A stretch of DNA of 64,000 nt from Methanobrevibacter sp. GTDB taxonomy: Archaea; Methanobacteriota; Methanobacteria; Methanobacteriales; Methanobacteriaceae. Where the stretch lies: NCBI RefSeq assembly GCF_015062935.1, contig NZ_SUTM01000002.1, positions 92,252 to 156,251 of the forward strand, in the 5' to 3' direction. Position 1 is the stretch's first letter. The number at the start of each line of letters is the position of its first letter. Of the stretch, positions 17,642 to 27,925 are shown piece by piece. The notes under the pieces are model-generated. The model was not told the DNA's origin, searched no databases, and saw only the letters and a list, made by a program, of their open reading frames with translations. The position numbers and the translations under genes are program-made.

Positions 17642-17660
17642 ATGTGTTATCATTACACAT
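17642..17660. promoter_or_regulatory. TGTGT dyad 3 over the fwd transcript start
   Basis: ATGTGTTATCATTACACAT, a 19-bp dyad of the same family, placed directly after the TATA box and before the ribosome binding site GGTGATT of the HTH-ferredoxin gene. The position suits repression, perhaps by that first gene product. Confidence 0.55.
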
Positions 17661-17672
17661 TGGTGATTTTAA

Positions 17673-18131
17673 ATGCCGAAACATATTGCATCTGGTCTTA
17701 AATATTTGGCTGCGGTCAAGTTGAAAGATGAGGGTAAAAGTCATCAGGCAATTGCCGATGAGTTAGGCGTTGATAGATCTACCATATCTCACTATCTGAA
17801 TGGTAGAAACCTGTCTTGGAACTCAATTGACGTTGCAAGAACAATCATCGAGCTGTGCCCTCCAGATTTCCTGAAAATGGCGGAGGCAATATTTGAGGAA
17901 CCAGAACAGAGTCGTAAAATTGTGAGTATTTGCAGAGAAAGAGATTTCGAAGTAATTATAGAAGATTCTTGTATTGGTTGCGGTTTATGTGTAAATGCAT
18001 GTACAATGAAAGCTATTAAATTAGAATCATTGCAAGCGCATGCAGACTCCATGCAATGTTGTGGTTGTCAGCTGTGTAGCGAAGATTGCCCAACGAATTC
18101 TATAAAAATTTTGGAGATTGAATATGATTAG
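17673..18131 (+). CDS. HTH-ferredoxin fusion protein leading the fwd operon (FwdH position)
   Basis: A protein of 152 aa. Residues ~8-50 are a clear helix-turn-helix (KLKDEGKSHQAIADELGVDRSTISHYLNG). Residues ~95-150 are a two-cluster ferredoxin with CIGCGLCVNAC and CCGCQLCSEDCP. It occupies the place of fwdH in the fwdHFGDACB operon of Methanothermobacter. The combination suggests an iron-sulfur-dependent transcription regulator of the operon, possibly sensing redox state or cluster supply, rather than only an electron carrier. The last 8 bases overlap the fwdF start. GGTGATTTTAA precedes the ATG. The DNA-binding role is inferred from the fold and the dyads upstream. Confidence 0.8.
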   Translation: MPKHIASGLKYLAAVKLKDEGKSHQAIADELGVDRSTISHYLNGRNLSWNSIDVARTIIELCPPDFLKMAEAIFEEPEQSRKIVSICRERDFEVIIEDSCIGCGLCVNACTMKAIKLESLQAHADSMQCCGCQLCSEDCPTNSIKILEIEYD

Positions 18132-19221
18132 AAATTTAAAAGAGGTTAAAGACAACAACTTTGACATCACAAGATCTGCTGAAGAAGTTAGAAACTTGTC
18201 TTTCAATGACCACACCTGTTTAGGTTGTGGAATTTGTGAATCCACTTGTCCTGTTGAAGCGATTACCTTAAACGCAATCGCTGTCGACGCACGTCACAGA
18301 GTATTCAATGACGTTTACTTCAGTGGTCACGAAAAGATTGCTCAAAACTTCAAAGAAGATTTCGATGTTCAAAGAATAAGCATTGACGAAAGTAAATGTG
18401 TATTATGTGGTATGTGCAGTGGATTATGTCCAGTTGATGCCTTAGTATTAACTATCGATGGCGTACCTATCAAAGAAATTGAAGCATATCCTCATTACAA
18501 CGCTTTCTCAGAAATCGATGATGATGAATGTATTTACTGTAAAAGATGTGAAACTGCATGTCCTCGTGATGCAATTGTCATTGAAAGAGTTTTACCAAAC
18601 CGTGCTGACTTAGTAACTGGTGAAATTAACGTAAATGATGAAGAATGTATTTACTGTGGAGTATGTCAAGAATTATGTCCTGCAGAAGCAATTGTTGTAG
18701 ATCAAGAAACAGGAAAAGAATCCATTGTTATTGATAAAGACAAATGTGTATACTGTCTCGTATGTAAAAAAGCTTGTCCTACCAACGCTATTAAAGCAAT
18801 TTGTAGAGCATGTAACTACGGTGAATATGACTTAGATCCTTCCAATGCAGTTGTAAAAGGAAATTCAGTTATTGATTCTGATCTTTGTGTATTCTGCGGT
18901 TGGTGTGAAGGCGTATGTCCAACTGACGCAGCAAAACATAAAAAACCATTCCAAGGTTCTATTGAAATTGATGACGACAAATGTCAAGCTTGTGGAGCTT
19001 GTGTAGATATTTGTGGATGTAACGCATTAGCATTTCCAGTATCCTCAGGTCCTGGTTCTAGAATGGAACATGTAATTGCTTACAATGATTACTGTGTAAA
19101 ATGTAAAGCATGTGCTAACGCATGTCCTAACGGTGCAATTACTGTAAAAAGAACTGAAATTGACCACACACCTATTAGCTCAACTACTTGGAAAGAAGCT
19201 TTAGACGCAATTAAAGACTAG
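18124..19221 (+). CDS. fwdF: Formylmethanofuran dehydrogenase polyferredoxin FwdF
   Basis: A protein of 365 aa with eight ferredoxin cluster motifs of the CX2CX2CX3C type, from CLGCGICESTCP through CVLCGMCSGLCP, CIYCKRCETACP, CIYCGVCQELCP, CVYCLVCKKACP, CVFCGWCEGVCP and CQACGACVDICG to CVKCKACANACP. It wires electrons through the formylmethanofuran dehydrogenase complex and on toward heterodisulfide reductase. The ATG at 18124 follows GGAGATTGAAT. The in-frame TTG at 18118 is closer to that site and less likely. It overlaps the preceding gene by 8 bases. Confidence 0.95.
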   Translation: MIRNLKEVKDNNFDITRSAEEVRNLSFNDHTCLGCGICESTCPVEAITLNAIAVDARHRVFNDVYFSGHEKIAQNFKEDFDVQRISIDESKCVLCGMCSGLCPVDALVLTIDGVPIKEIEAYPHYNAFSEIDDDECIYCKRCETACPRDAIVIERVLPNRADLVTGEINVNDEECIYCGVCQELCPAEAIVVDQETGKESIVIDKDKCVYCLVCKKACPTNAIKAICRACNYGEYDLDPSNAVVKGNSVIDSDLCVFCGWCEGVCPTDAAKHKKPFQGSIEIDDDKCQACGACVDICGCNALAFPVSSGPGSRMEHVIAYNDYCVKCKACANACPNGAITVKRTEIDHTPISSTTWKEALDAIKD

Positions 19222-19229
19222 GTGATTAG

Positions 19230-19460
19230 ATGGAACTTAAAGTTAATCAAGATAATTGTTTAGGATGCGGGATTTGTGTTATTGCTTGTCCTGTAAATGC
19301 AGCTATCAGTCCAGAAAATGCTGGTGGTAATGGTGCAAAGACTGAAGAAGTTATTATGATGGTAGAAAACGGATTTATCAAACTTTTCAGTCCTGAAAAA
19401 TGTGAAGAATGTGGAACATGTCAAATGTTTTGTCCAGTAAATGCTATATGGTTAGAATAG
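19230..19460 (+). CDS. fwdG: Formylmethanofuran dehydrogenase ferredoxin subunit FwdG
   Basis: A protein of 76 aa, a two-cluster ferredoxin with CLGCGICVIACP and CEECGTCQMFCP, the small electron-transfer subunit of the Fwd complex. The length fits the family (about 80 aa). GGTGATTAG, overlapping the fwdF stop, is its ribosome binding site. Confidence 0.93.
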   Translation: MELKVNQDNCLGCGICVIACPVNAAISPENAGGNGAKTEEVIMMVENGFIKLFSPEKCEECGTCQMFCPVNAIWLE

Positions 19461-19472
19461 GGGGATTATTAT

Positions 19473-20042
19473 ATGCATTATGCTAATACTTATTTAGAAA
19501 AACCTGTAGTACCAGATGTAAAAATTACTGGTGAAGGAACAACTGACGTACTTAAATGTATGTTAAACACCGGATCTGACATCTACCAAGGTGCTTGTAA
19601 AAAAAGAGGATCCACTTTAAAAGAAGAATACAAAAACGCTTCAGGTACTTGTTACATGGATCCTAGAGATATGGCAAAATTAGGTGTAAACAACTGGGAT
19701 ACTGTACTTGTAAAAACTGATTTCGGTGAAGTAGTAGTAAACTGTGCAGTATCAAGAGACGCACCTCACGAAGGAACTGTATTCATTTGTAAAGGACCAT
19801 GGGCTAACACTATCGTAAGTCACGATACTTACTGCTGTTCTGACCCTACCTACAAAGGAATCAAATGTACTGTCGAAAAAACCGACAGAAAAGTATTACT
19901 CATGGCTGACTTAATGAGATGGGTATACAAAAAATACGTTGATGAAGAAGATGACGATGTTGTTGAAAACATGGAATCTTTAGGTGAATTACCTGTTTAT
20001 CACGGACGTAAATGGGAGGAGTTGATTGACCATGACTTATGA
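19473..20042 (+). CDS. fwdD: Formylmethanofuran dehydrogenase subunit D
   Basis: A protein of 189 aa. This is the molybdopterin-dinucleotide-binding domain which in other enzymes is the C-terminal part of the catalytic chain (compare FdhA). Signs are the [11 protein letters not shown] strand and the [19 protein letters not shown] segment that contacts the pterin. It overlaps fwdB, so translation is probably coupled. GGGGGATTATTAT precedes the ATG. Confidence 0.92.
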   Translation: MHYANTYLEKPVVPDVKITGEGTTDVLKCMLNTGSDIYQGACKKRGSTLKEEYKNASGTCYMDPRDMAKLGVNNWDTVLVKTDFGEVVVNCAVSRDAPHEGTVFICKGPWANTIVSHDTYCCSDPTYKGIKCTVEKTDRKVLLMADLMRWVYKKYVDEEDDDVVENMESLGELPVYHGRKWEELIDHDL

Positions 20043-21408
20043 ACCACCTGTAACTGATTATGATTACATTGTTGAAAATTGTACCTGTGCATTCTGTGGT
20101 TGTAACTGTGACGATTTAGATTACTTAGTAAAAGATAATCACGTAGTTGCTGTAAGACACGCATGCAGATTAGGAGCAAGTAAAATTATGGAAGATATGG
20201 ATCAAAGATTACTTGTTCCAATGATTAGGGATGAAAACGGAGAACTTATGGAAGTAGATTGGGATACCGCTTTAGACAAAGCTGCAGAATACATTGCTAA
20301 TTCCATCAGACCTGTATTCTACGGATGGTCTGAAACTTCTACCGAATGTATGAAAGAAGGAGTAGCATTAGGTGAATACATTGGTGCAGTATTAGATAAC
20401 CAAGCTACTATCTGTCACGGTCCTTCTCTCCAAGCTGTACAAAACGCAGGATACCCTATTCAAACTTTAGGAGAAGTTCAAAACAGAGCAGACGTTATTG
20501 CTTACTCTGGAAGTAACGCTATGAACTCTCACCCAAGACATATGGCAAGATACGCTGTATTCTGTCGTGGATACTTCAGACAAAGAGGAAGATTCGACAG
20601 AACTGTTATCACCATGGATCCAAAATTCTCAGATACCGCAAAATGTTCTGACAAATGGATTGGATTCGAACAAAACGGAGACTACGGTTTCTACAACGCT
20701 ATTAGAGCTGTACTCAGAGGAAAAGAATTATACCAAGACGTAATTTCTGGAATTCCTAAAGAAGACATTTACGAATTAGCAGAAGAAATGAAAAACGCAG
20801 AATTCGGTGTTCTCTTCTTCGGTTTAGGTTTAACCCACACTTTATCAAAACAAAGAAACATTGATATCGCTATTAAGATGGTACAAGACTTAAACAAATA
20901 CAGTAAATGGGGACTTACTCCAATGAGAGGTCACTTTAACGTAAACGGTTTCAACATTTTCATGGCATTCGAATGTGGATTCGCTTTCGGTGTTGACTAC
21001 TGTAGAGGTTACCCAAGATATATGTTAGGAGAAACCAACACTATCGATTTATTAACCAGAAAAGAACCAGATTGTTTCATGGTTATTGCAGCTGACCCAG
21101 GTGCTCACTTCCCTAACGGAGCAAACCAACACTTAGCTAACATTCCTGTTATTCAAATCGATATTCACTGGGGCCCATCTACCGAACTCGCTGACGTAGT
21201 ATTACCAGGTTCATTCATTGGTGTAGAATGTGCTGGTACCAGTTACCGTATGGATGGAGTTCCTATCTACATGAAAAAAGCTATCGACAAACCAGAAACC
21301 TGTCGTGACGACGAATGGATTGTCCGTGAATTGAAAGAAAGAGTAATGAAACTCAGAGAAGAGCCAAACGTAGCTCCAAAATATGTGCCAAATCCAAACG
21401 CACTATAA
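20032..21408 (+). CDS. fwdB: Tungsten formylmethanofuran dehydrogenase subunit B (catalytic)
   Basis: A protein of 458 aa that reduces CO2 to formate at a tungsten bis-pterin centre. The N-terminal cluster motif is [11 protein letters not shown] with a later Cys in RHACRLG. The metal ligand is Cys128 in ATICHGPSL, in the Cys rather than selenocysteine form. GGAGGAG at 20014-20021 fits the ATG at 20032 better than the TTG at 20026. The order D-B-A-C differs from the D-A-C-B reported for Methanothermobacter, and no fused D domain is present. Confidence 0.95.
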   Translation: MTYEPPVTDYDYIVENCTCAFCGCNCDDLDYLVKDNHVVAVRHACRLGASKIMEDMDQRLLVPMIRDENGELMEVDWDTALDKAAEYIANSIRPVFYGWSETSTECMKEGVALGEYIGAVLDNQATICHGPSLQAVQNAGYPIQTLGEVQNRADVIAYSGSNAMNSHPRHMARYAVFCRGYFRQRGRFDRTVITMDPKFSDTAKCSDKWIGFEQNGDYGFYNAIRAVLRGKELYQDVISGIPKEDIYELAEEMKNAEFGVLFFGLGLTHTLSKQRNIDIAIKMVQDLNKYSKWGLTPMRGHFNVNGFNIFMAFECGFAFGVDYCRGYPRYMLGETNTIDLLTRKEPDCFMVIAADPGAHFPNGANQHLANIPVIQIDIHWGPSTELADVVLPGSFIGVECAGTSYRMDGVPIYMKKAIDKPETCRDDEWIVRELKERVMKLREEPNVAPKYVPNPNAL

Positions 21409-21418
21409 AGGTGATATA

Positions 21419-23131
21419 ATGGAATATATTCTTAAAAACGGTATTGTCTACGACCCTGCTAATGAAGTAAACGGGGAAAAGATGGACGTAATGTTCAAAG
21501 ATGGTATTATTGTAGATAACGTTTCCTCCGACGCTAAAGTCTTAGATGTTACCGATAAAATAGTCATGCCAGCAGGTGTTGACCCTCACGCACACGTTGC
21601 AGGTCCTAAATTAGTAGTAGGAAGATTATACAGGCCTGAAGATTCCAGAAGAGGTGTTACTCAAAAAACTAAAGTTTTAAGATCAGAATCTGGTTTCTCC
21701 ATTCCAAGTTGTCCTGCAACCGGTTACAGATACTCAAGATTAGGTTACGGTACTGTTGTAGAAGCAGCTATGCCTCCTCTTGAAGCAAAACACACTCACG
21801 AAGAAATTGCAACTATTCCACAATTAGACATCCCAGCTTTACCATTATTCGGTAACAACTGGTTCGTAATGGAATACGCTAAAGATAATAATATTGAAGA
21901 CATTGCAGCATTTGTATCTGCATGGTTAAAAATCTCAAAAGGTTACGGTATCAAAATCGTAAACCCATGTGGAAGTGAAGCATGGGGATGGGGTATGAAC
22001 GTACACGGTGTAAACGACAAAGCTCCTTACTTTGACGTAACTTCCAAAGAAGTTATCGTTGCACTTGCAAAAGCTAACGAAATGTTAAACTTACCTCACT
22101 CTATCCACATTCACCCTAACGACTTAGGACACCCTGGTAACGTACCAACCACTATCGAAACCATGGATGCTGTTAAAGGAATCAAAAAAGGTAAAGGCGC
22201 AGCTGAAATTAGGGATCAAGTTATGCACTTAACTCACTTACAATTCCACTCCTACTTAGGAAACAGTTGGAAAGATGTAACTTCCGGTGCTGAAGAAGTC
22301 GCTAAACACTTCAACAAAGCTGACAACTTAACCTGTGATATTGGTCAAGTAACTTTCGATGAAACCACTACCATGACTGCAGACGCTCCTATGGAATACG
22401 ACTTATTCAAATTATCCGGTCTTAAATGGACCAACAAGGATATTGAATGTGAAACTGCAGCAGGTATCATCCCATGTATCTACTCCAAGAAAAGTCCTGT
22501 TAGTACCTTACAATGGGCTATCGGTCTTGAATTATTCTTGTTAATCGAAGATCCATGGAGAGTATGTTTAACCACTGACCACCCTAACGCAGGTCCATTT
22601 ACCAGATATCCTAGAATCATTTCCTGGTTAATGAGTAATGAGAAAAGACAAGACATGTGTGACAATGAAGTTCACAAATGGGTACACAAAAGAACTCTTC
22701 TCCCTACTCTTGAAAGAGAATACGATTTCTACGATATTGCAACTATTACAAGAGCTGCTCCAGCTAAAATCTACGGATTCACTGACAGAGGTGCACTCAC
22801 CCCTGGTTACAGAGCAGACATTGCAGTATACGACATAAATCCTAATGACATTGACCCATCCAAACAAGCTGATGAAATCGAAAAAGGTTTCAACGTAGCT
22901 GACTACACTATTAAAGATGGTCAAATATTAGTAAAAGATAAAGAAATTGTAAAAGTTAAAGAAAGTCAAAACATTTGGGTTAACGTAAAAGGATGGGAAC
23001 AAAACGAGCAAAAAGTTATCGACAACATTATGCCGTTCTTCACCCAATACTACTCAGTTAAATGGGAAAACTATCCAGTACACGACCACTATGTATCAAA
23101 CCCAATTAGAGTAGACGTTGACGGTAAATAG
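21419..23131 (+). CDS. fwdA: Formylmethanofuran dehydrogenase subunit A (amidohydrolase)
   Basis: A protein of 570 aa. Zinc amidohydrolase that condenses formate with methanofuran. Metal-site signs are PHAHVAGPK near residue 56, a lysine region [38 protein letters not shown] and [10 protein letters not shown]. The ATG at 21419 has GGTGAT three bases upstream. The longer frame from 21383 is part of the fwdB 3' end. Coordinated with FwdB through an internal formate tunnel in the known structure. Confidence 0.96.
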   Translation: MEYILKNGIVYDPANEVNGEKMDVMFKDGIIVDNVSSDAKVLDVTDKIVMPAGVDPHAHVAGPKLVVGRLYRPEDSRRGVTQKTKVLRSESGFSIPSCPATGYRYSRLGYGTVVEAAMPPLEAKHTHEEIATIPQLDIPALPLFGNNWFVMEYAKDNNIEDIAAFVSAWLKISKGYGIKIVNPCGSEAWGWGMNVHGVNDKAPYFDVTSKEVIVALAKANEMLNLPHSIHIHPNDLGHPGNVPTTIETMDAVKGIKKGKGAAEIRDQVMHLTHLQFHSYLGNSWKDVTSGAEEVAKHFNKADNLTCDIGQVTFDETTTMTADAPMEYDLFKLSGLKWTNKDIECETAAGIIPCIYSKKSPVSTLQWAIGLELFLLIEDPWRVCLTTDHPNAGPFTRYPRIISWLMSNEKRQDMCDNEVHKWVHKRTLLPTLEREYDFYDIATITRAAPAKIYGFTDRGALTPGYRADIAVYDINPNDIDPSKQADEIEKGFNVADYTIKDGQILVKDKEIVKVKESQNIWVNVKGWEQNEQKVIDNIMPFFTQYYSVKWENYPVHDHYVSNPIRVDVDGK

Positions 23132-23142
23132 GGGTGTTTAAT

Positions 23143-24009
23143 TTGAAAACAATTACATTTGATCAAATCAAAACTTCATCAATCGCATTAGAATTTGATG
23201 AATTAATTCCTGATGAAATTTACTCATGGACCGAAGCAGATTTCGCTAAATATCAAGTTCCTATTGGAAATTCCAGATTCCCAATCACTGACTTCTTCGA
23301 CATCACTGTAGAAGGAGAAGCTAACGGGCCTGAAGAAGTTGAAATGATTTTAAACGGTGACTTAAACAGAGTAAAATACATCGGTTGTAAAATGAGCGCT
23401 GGAAACATTGTCTGTAACAGTAGTGTAGATTTACACGTAGGTGCAGAAATGTCCGGTGGATCTATTCTCGTTAAAGGTGACGCAGCTGCTCACGCTGGAA
23501 GAGAAATGTCTGGTGGATACCTTGAAATCGAAGGAAATACCAAAGAATTTACTGGTGCTTCTTACATCGGTGAATGGAGAGGTATGACCGGAGGACAAAT
23601 TGTTGTTGGCGGTAACGCTGGTAAACAATGTGGTGAATGTTTAACTGGTGGAAGAATTCACGTTAAAGGTAACTGTGATATCTTAGCTGGTATTCACATG
23701 ACCAAAGGTCTTATCGAAATTGACGGTGACGTAAACCGTTGGCCGGGTGGTCAAATGAAAAACGGTAACATTGTCATCCACGGATTCCTCGGTAGATTAC
23801 TCGAAGGATTCGTTCTCGACGGTGTTGTCGTAGATCCTGAAGTAGAAGGAACCACTTTCAAAGGAAAATATATTCACTACACTGGAGATATTGGTCTTAA
23901 CGGTAAAGGTAACCTTTACTTAGACGCTGAAGCTAACAAAGAAAAATTAGCTGAATACGGAGAAATTGACGACGAATATACTTCAATCAGAGAATACAGG
24001 AATTTATAA
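23143..24009 (+). CDS. fwdC: Formylmethanofuran dehydrogenase subunit C
   Basis: A protein of 288 aa with a beta-helical structural subunit related to the C-terminal domain of glutamate synthase. It shows the expected Gly-rich repeats: [45 protein letters not shown] and [11 protein letters not shown] prefer the TTG start at 23143 ([10 protein letters not shown]), which has GGGGTG seven bases upstream. The GTG at 23134 lies inside that site. Last gene of the fwd operon, followed by a T-rich terminator-like stretch. Confidence 0.94.
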   Translation: MKTITFDQIKTSSIALEFDELIPDEIYSWTEADFAKYQVPIGNSRFPITDFFDITVEGEANGPEEVEMILNGDLNRVKYIGCKMSAGNIVCNSSVDLHVGAEMSGGSILVKGDAAAHAGREMSGGYLEIEGNTKEFTGASYIGEWRGMTGGQIVVGGNAGKQCGECLTGGRIHVKGNCDILAGIHMTKGLIEIDGDVNRWPGGQMKNGNIVIHGFLGRLLEGFVLDGVVVDPEVEGTTFKGKYIHYTGDIGLNGKGNLYLDAEANKEKLAEYGEIDDEYTSIREYRNL

Positions 24010-24056
24010 TTCCTTTCTCTTTTCTTTTTTTTTTAAAATAATTTTGGGCTGATAAT

Positions 24057-24347
24057 ATGGTAAAAGAAGTAGAAATGACTTTTGATGAGGTTGTAGAATA
24101 CGTTAGGAATAAAGTATATGTTGGAGATGTTTTTGAAATTTCCTATAATCGTATTTTTGCTCCAGGAGAAGTTTTAGGTCTTACTGAAGAAGATGAAGTG
24201 ACTGGAGAAGGTCTCAGAGTCGGTTTACAGTTAACCGGTGAAATTTTAAATCAGGCAGTTGAAGTTGACTTGCATGAAATTGCCGACGATTTATTAGAAA
24301 TCCGTCATATTCACGATGGCGATGAAATTATAATAGAAGTATTATAA
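24057..24347 (+). CDS. Small methanogen protein, paralog 1 (DUF2097-like)
   Basis: A protein of 96 aa, acidic, with no membrane segment and no Cys. It resembles the methanogen-restricted DUF2097 group as I remember it, but I cannot verify this. The pattern VGDVFEISYNRIFAPGEVLG and the ending DEIIIEVL match the next gene (MHDRIEIAYDRIFAEGEVLN, VDVTVI), so the two are tandem paralogs of identical length. Function unknown. Position after fwdC and before the nitrogen regulator gives only weak clues. Confidence 0.75.
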   Translation: MVKEVEMTFDEVVEYVRNKVYVGDVFEISYNRIFAPGEVLGLTEEDEVTGEGLRVGLQLTGEILNQAVEVDLHEIADDLLEIRHIHDGDEIIIEVL

Positions 24348-24467
24348 TTCTCTTTTTTTATTTATTTTTCATATTTTATTTTTCATTGAAAATTTTTTTT
24401 GTTCGATATCATACAAACAAACTTTTATATGATGAGATTTATAATATTATGTAAGGGGTGGATTGTC

Positions 24468-24758
24468 ATGAAAGAAATAGAATTAACCACACAAGAAGCT
24501 GTAAAATATTTAAAAGAAAATGTAAAAATGCATGATAGGATCGAAATAGCTTACGATAGAATTTTTGCAGAAGGAGAAGTCTTAAACGTTGATTTTTCCG
24601 AATATTTCGGCAAACCTGGATTTAAAATGTTAGTGTCTCTTGATGAAAGTGAACTTGGTGCCACAGTTGAAATCGATGTCTATGAGGTCGAAGAGGATAT
24701 AATCGAGTTTATCCATTATCCGAAAGATGGTGAAGCTGTGGATGTTACTGTAATATAA
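24468..24758 (+). CDS. Small methanogen protein, paralog 2 (DUF2097-like)
   Basis: A protein of 96 aa. The start is the ATG at 24468 (MKEIELTTQEAVKYL) with GGGGTGGATTGTC upstream. The longer frame from 24399 runs through the promoter region, where TTTTATATGATG (24423) looks like a TATA element, so this gene probably has its own promoter. Same length and core pattern as the gene at 24057, about 40 % identical by eye. It is convergent with nrpR, the stops lying two bases apart. Confidence 0.75.
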   Translation: MKEIELTTQEAVKYLKENVKMHDRIEIAYDRIFAEGEVLNVDFSEYFGKPGFKMLVSLDESELGATVEIDVYEVEEDIIEFIHYPKDGEAVDVTVI

Positions 24759-24760
24759 TA

Positions 24761-26443
24761 TTACAGTCTATCCATATTTTCAAAAGGCATCAGCTGCTCA
24801 ATTGCTTTGACATGTATGTCAACACCACGTTCTCTGACTGCTGCAATTGAGTTCAAACCGCTTCCGGCAACGACACCGAAATTATAGTTTTCCGCCTTTG
24901 CATTGTAGGTAACCTCTCTAGGTTTGCCTATTTTATAGATTGAAAAACCAATTTTATCTAATGTGTCCAGTAAATCCACTGCATATTCACGTGCGATATA
25001 GGGGATCTCTTTAAAACTGGCCAATATCTTATTCGGACCGAAATTTCCGCTGATTGAAGTCATATTTTTTGCAATGAATATCTTATGGGGATCAACAGTG
25101 GAACCGTTGTATGAAATCAGCTCTATGAATAGTGGAGGTTCTGTAAGTTCTAGCAATCCTCCATATTTCGGATTTGACATAATTCCATTGTTTATCAACA
25201 GTCCGTCTATACTCAAACTGCATATTGTAGCTATTCCAACCATGTTATCGTCGCTCGGATGATTTACAATCTTGTAATATGGGTTTATGTATTTTGGATT
25301 GCTGTTGTAGGTTTCTTCCATTATGCCAAGTGTTTTGTCAAGATCTTCTTTTTTAAGATAGGACACATTTGATATGATGTCTCCTTTTCTTTTTTCGATA
25401 TCGAAATTAACCTGCTGGATTAAGTTCCATGATTTTGAGAGTAAAAATGATATTTTCGGTTGCGGAGTATGTTCAACAGGTTTTAAGCCGTATTTGATTG
25501 TTGATGTGATTGGGGACAATGTATTGAAGTCTCTGATTTCTTCCGCTATTTTTATGTCAATTTCCTGACCCTGTTCCTGAATTGCACGAAACGGAGTTAT
25601 TCCTCCGACGATTGATATTCCGACCATTCCTTTAGGTACTGTAATTCCAAGTATGTCTTTTCCCTCGTCACTTATGGCTATTATTCCGCCTATTCCAATC
25701 TTGTCAAGCTTTTTGATTATTTCTATTGTCTTTTCACGGCCGATTCCAGGTATAAGTCTGAAGTTTGCAGGTATCAGTCCGTCACCTGAAGTTACCACAT
25801 CCATAACTGAGGTCCTGTTAGGTGATGAAAATGCATCCAGCGGTGTAAGGGATGTTTTCTTGTAGGATATCAGCTCTTCAAAGCGTATAGGTTTGTAGTC
25901 CTCAATTCTGAGAAGTCCTCCGTATTGAGGTTGTGCAGGAATTCCTTCATTCAAAAGTATCCCGTCAATTGTTGTACCGCATAAAGTTGTCACTTCAATT
26001 TTGCCCTTACTTTTATCTTCATTTATATTAACGTAAGGACTAACAGAAAGACCACTTTCAATAATACTTTTAAGTATATTGATTGATTCTTCATTATAAA
26101 TGGTTGATGTGTTGACAACAACATTTCCTCTTTGTGTGATATAGTTGAAGTCAGTTAAATATATCATTTCTTCAAATTTTGAATAGATGAAATCAACCTG
26201 GTCATATATCAGTCCCTTTTCCAGCTTGTCACGGCCAAGTTCGGTAATGACTCTTCCAGAATATCCCTTTCTTTCAGTGTAGCCCTTTTCATCCAAAATC
26301 TGCATGTGGTATCGAACGGCACGTTCGCCCAGGTTAAAGCCCTTTTCGTTTAGTTCATCTGCTATCAGTTTTGAACCGATTGGCTTTTCCTGCTGGCTCA
26401 ATATCCTTAAAATTTCAATCATTCGGGGTTCTGAATCTGACAT
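24761..26443 (-). CDS. nrpR: Global nitrogen regulator NrpR
   Basis: A protein of 560 aa. The N-terminal winged helix (residues ~5-70, LRILSQQEKPIGSKLIADELN and ERAVRYHMQILDEKGYTER) is followed by two tandem NrpR (DUF128) domains, each with a TTLCGTTIDGILLNEGIPAQPQYGGLL-like or TICSLSIDGLLINNG-like core. In Methanococcus NrpR represses nitrogen genes until 2-oxoglutarate releases it. It lies 39 bases downstream of glnA on the same strand, so it is probably co-transcribed with glnA and thus under its own control through the operator at 27885. GGAGCCGAAA precedes the ATG. Confidence 0.93.
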   Translation of the reverse strand: MSDSEPRMIEILRILSQQEKPIGSKLIADELNEKGFNLGERAVRYHMQILDEKGYTERKGYSGRVITELGRDKLEKGLIYDQVDFIYSKFEEMIYLTDFNYITQRGNVVVNTSTIYNEESINILKSIIESGLSVSPYVNINEDKSKGKIEVTTLCGTTIDGILLNEGIPAQPQYGGLLRIEDYKPIRFEELISYKKTSLTPLDAFSSPNRTSVMDVVTSGDGLIPANFRLIPGIGREKTIEIIKKLDKIGIGGIIAISDEGKDILGITVPKGMVGISIVGGITPFRAIQEQGQEIDIKIAEEIRDFNTLSPITSTIKYGLKPVEHTPQPKISFLLSKSWNLIQQVNFDIEKRKGDIISNVSYLKKEDLDKTLGIMEETYNSNPKYINPYYKIVNHPSDDNMVGIATICSLSIDGLLINNGIMSNPKYGGLLELTEPPLFIELISYNGSTVDPHKIFIAKNMTSISGNFGPNKILASFKEIPYIAREYAVDLLDTLDKIGFSIYKIGKPREVTYNAKAENYNFGVVAGSGLNSIAAVRERGVDIHVKAIEQLMPFENMDRL

Positions 26444-26482
26444 TTTCGGCTCCGGTTAAAAATAAAAAAGGAATATTTAGAA

Positions 26483-27838
26483 TTAGATATCTAAATATTT
26501 TCTTTGTTCGTATCCAAATACTTGAACACGGTATTCGTCCCATTCCTGATATTTGAGCTCTAGGAATTTTTCGCTGACGTGAGGTCCCAGTGCATTGAGT
26601 ATCAGAGGGTCTTCTTCTAAAGAGTGGTAAGCTTCCCATAAACTGGTTGGCAGCAGTTTGATTCCTTTCGCTTCCCTTTCCTCTTCAGTCATTACATAAA
26701 TGTTTTCTTCAACAGGGTCTCCAGGATCGATTTTGTTAACGATTCCGTCAATACCTGCTTCAAGCATTACTGTAAATGCGAGATATGGGTTACATGCAGG
26801 GTCAGGAGATCTGTATTCAATACGTGTAGCTTTACCACGTGCTGCAGGCACTCTGATTAATGCTGACCTGTTTCTAAGACCGTATGCCCTGTATACTGGA
26901 GCTTCATAACCAGGAACTAAACGTTTGTATGAATTTACGATAGGGTTTGTGATTGCTGTAATAGCTGGAGCGTGCTTGAGTAATCCTCCCATGAAGTACA
27001 TTGCATCTTTTGACAGACCTGTTTCTGAGTCAGGGTCTGAAAAGAGGTTTCTGTCTCCTTTAAATACTGACTGGTGGCAGTGCATACCACTTCCGCTTAC
27101 TCCGAAAAACGGTTTAGGCATGAATGTTACTCTGTAGTCCATCTGGTCAAATGTAGCCATGTTGTCTACGATAGCTTTGATAGCCTGTTTGAATGTAATT
27201 ACAGCATCTGCTGTTTTTAAAGCGTCTTTGAATTTGAATGCGATTTCGTTTTGACCCGGTGCCACTTCGTGGTGTGAAGCCTCAACTTCAAAGTCCAAGT
27301 CTTCCAGGTTTAAGGTTAGTTCTCTTCTGAAGTCCGGACCTTTGTCCAATGGTTCAACGTCAAAGTATCCTGCATCATCGTAAGGCATAGGATATCCGTT
27401 TTCATCAATGTCCACAATGAAAAATTCAGGTTCAGGACCGATGTTGTACTGAAGGCCCATTTTTGCTATGTGTGCAAGGGATTTTTTAAGAACTCCCCTT
27501 GGGTCTCCTATAAACGGTTCTCTGTCTGCTGTCCAGACGTCACAGATAAATCTGCAGGTTGCGGATTCTTCAGGTCTCCATGAAAGTCTTGAGTAAGTGT
27601 CAATATCAGGTTTCAATACTAGGTCACTGTCGTTTACTCCTACAAATCCTGCTATGGATGATCCGTCAAACAACATTCCTTCGTTAAATAATTCCGCCAT
27701 ATCTTCTCCATTGAACGGAATTACGATGTTTTTAACGGTACCATTAATATCAACAAATTGTAAACGGATAAATTTGATATTATCCTCTTTCATTTTTTCT
27801 CTTATAAGTTCTATTTTTTCTTCTGGAATATCACTCAT
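26483..27838 (-). CDS. glnA: Glutamine synthetase, type I
   Basis: A protein of 451 aa that assimilates ammonia by making glutamine. Motifs are the FDGSSIAGF loop, the ATP/metal motif [13 protein letters not shown], the active-site [18 protein letters not shown] and the loop [19 protein letters not shown] with [12 protein letters not shown]. No adenylylation-type Tyr region is obvious, as expected in archaea where GlnB-type proteins and NrpR control it. GGAGCTTGATTTAG precedes the ATG. First gene of a glnA-nrpR operon. Confidence 0.97.
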   Translation of the reverse strand: MSDIPEEKIELIREKMKEDNIKFIRLQFVDINGTVKNIVIPFNGEDMAELFNEGMLFDGSSIAGFVGVNDSDLVLKPDIDTYSRLSWRPEESATCRFICDVWTADREPFIGDPRGVLKKSLAHIAKMGLQYNIGPEPEFFIVDIDENGYPMPYDDAGYFDVEPLDKGPDFRRELTLNLEDLDFEVEASHHEVAPGQNEIAFKFKDALKTADAVITFKQAIKAIVDNMATFDQMDYRVTFMPKPFFGVSGSGMHCHQSVFKGDRNLFSDPDSETGLSKDAMYFMGGLLKHAPAITAITNPIVNSYKRLVPGYEAPVYRAYGLRNRSALIRVPAARGKATRIEYRSPDPACNPYLAFTVMLEAGIDGIVNKIDPGDPVEENIYVMTEEEREAKGIKLLPTSLWEAYHSLEEDPLILNALGPHVSEKFLELKYQEWDEYRVQVFGYEQRKYLDI

Positions 27839-27884
27839 CTAAATCAAGCTCCGAATTTTATAAGACTGAGTTTTTTCAATAGTC

Positions 27885-27898
27885 GGAAATATACTTCC
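27885..27898 (-). promoter_or_regulatory. NrpR operator upstream of glnA
   Basis: GGAA-ATATAC-TTCC is an exact match to the GGAA-N6-TTCC operator established for NrpR in Methanococcus maripaludis. It sits between the TATA box and the glnA start, at the expected transcription start, where binding would block initiation. Confidence 0.85.
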
Positions 27899-27925
27899 TA
27901 TTAATTTTATATCTAAATTTATTAC

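Larger units (their letters stand above)
17259..17672. other. mobB-fwd divergent control region
   Basis: 414 bp without genes. It contains three related dyads of the form TGTGTA-N5-TACACA (17319, 17565, 17642), one perfect 18-bp palindrome (17336), a 9-bp hairpin with TTTC loop (17587-17608) and a TATA box (17621-17632). The dyads are listed separately below. Confidence 0.75.
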
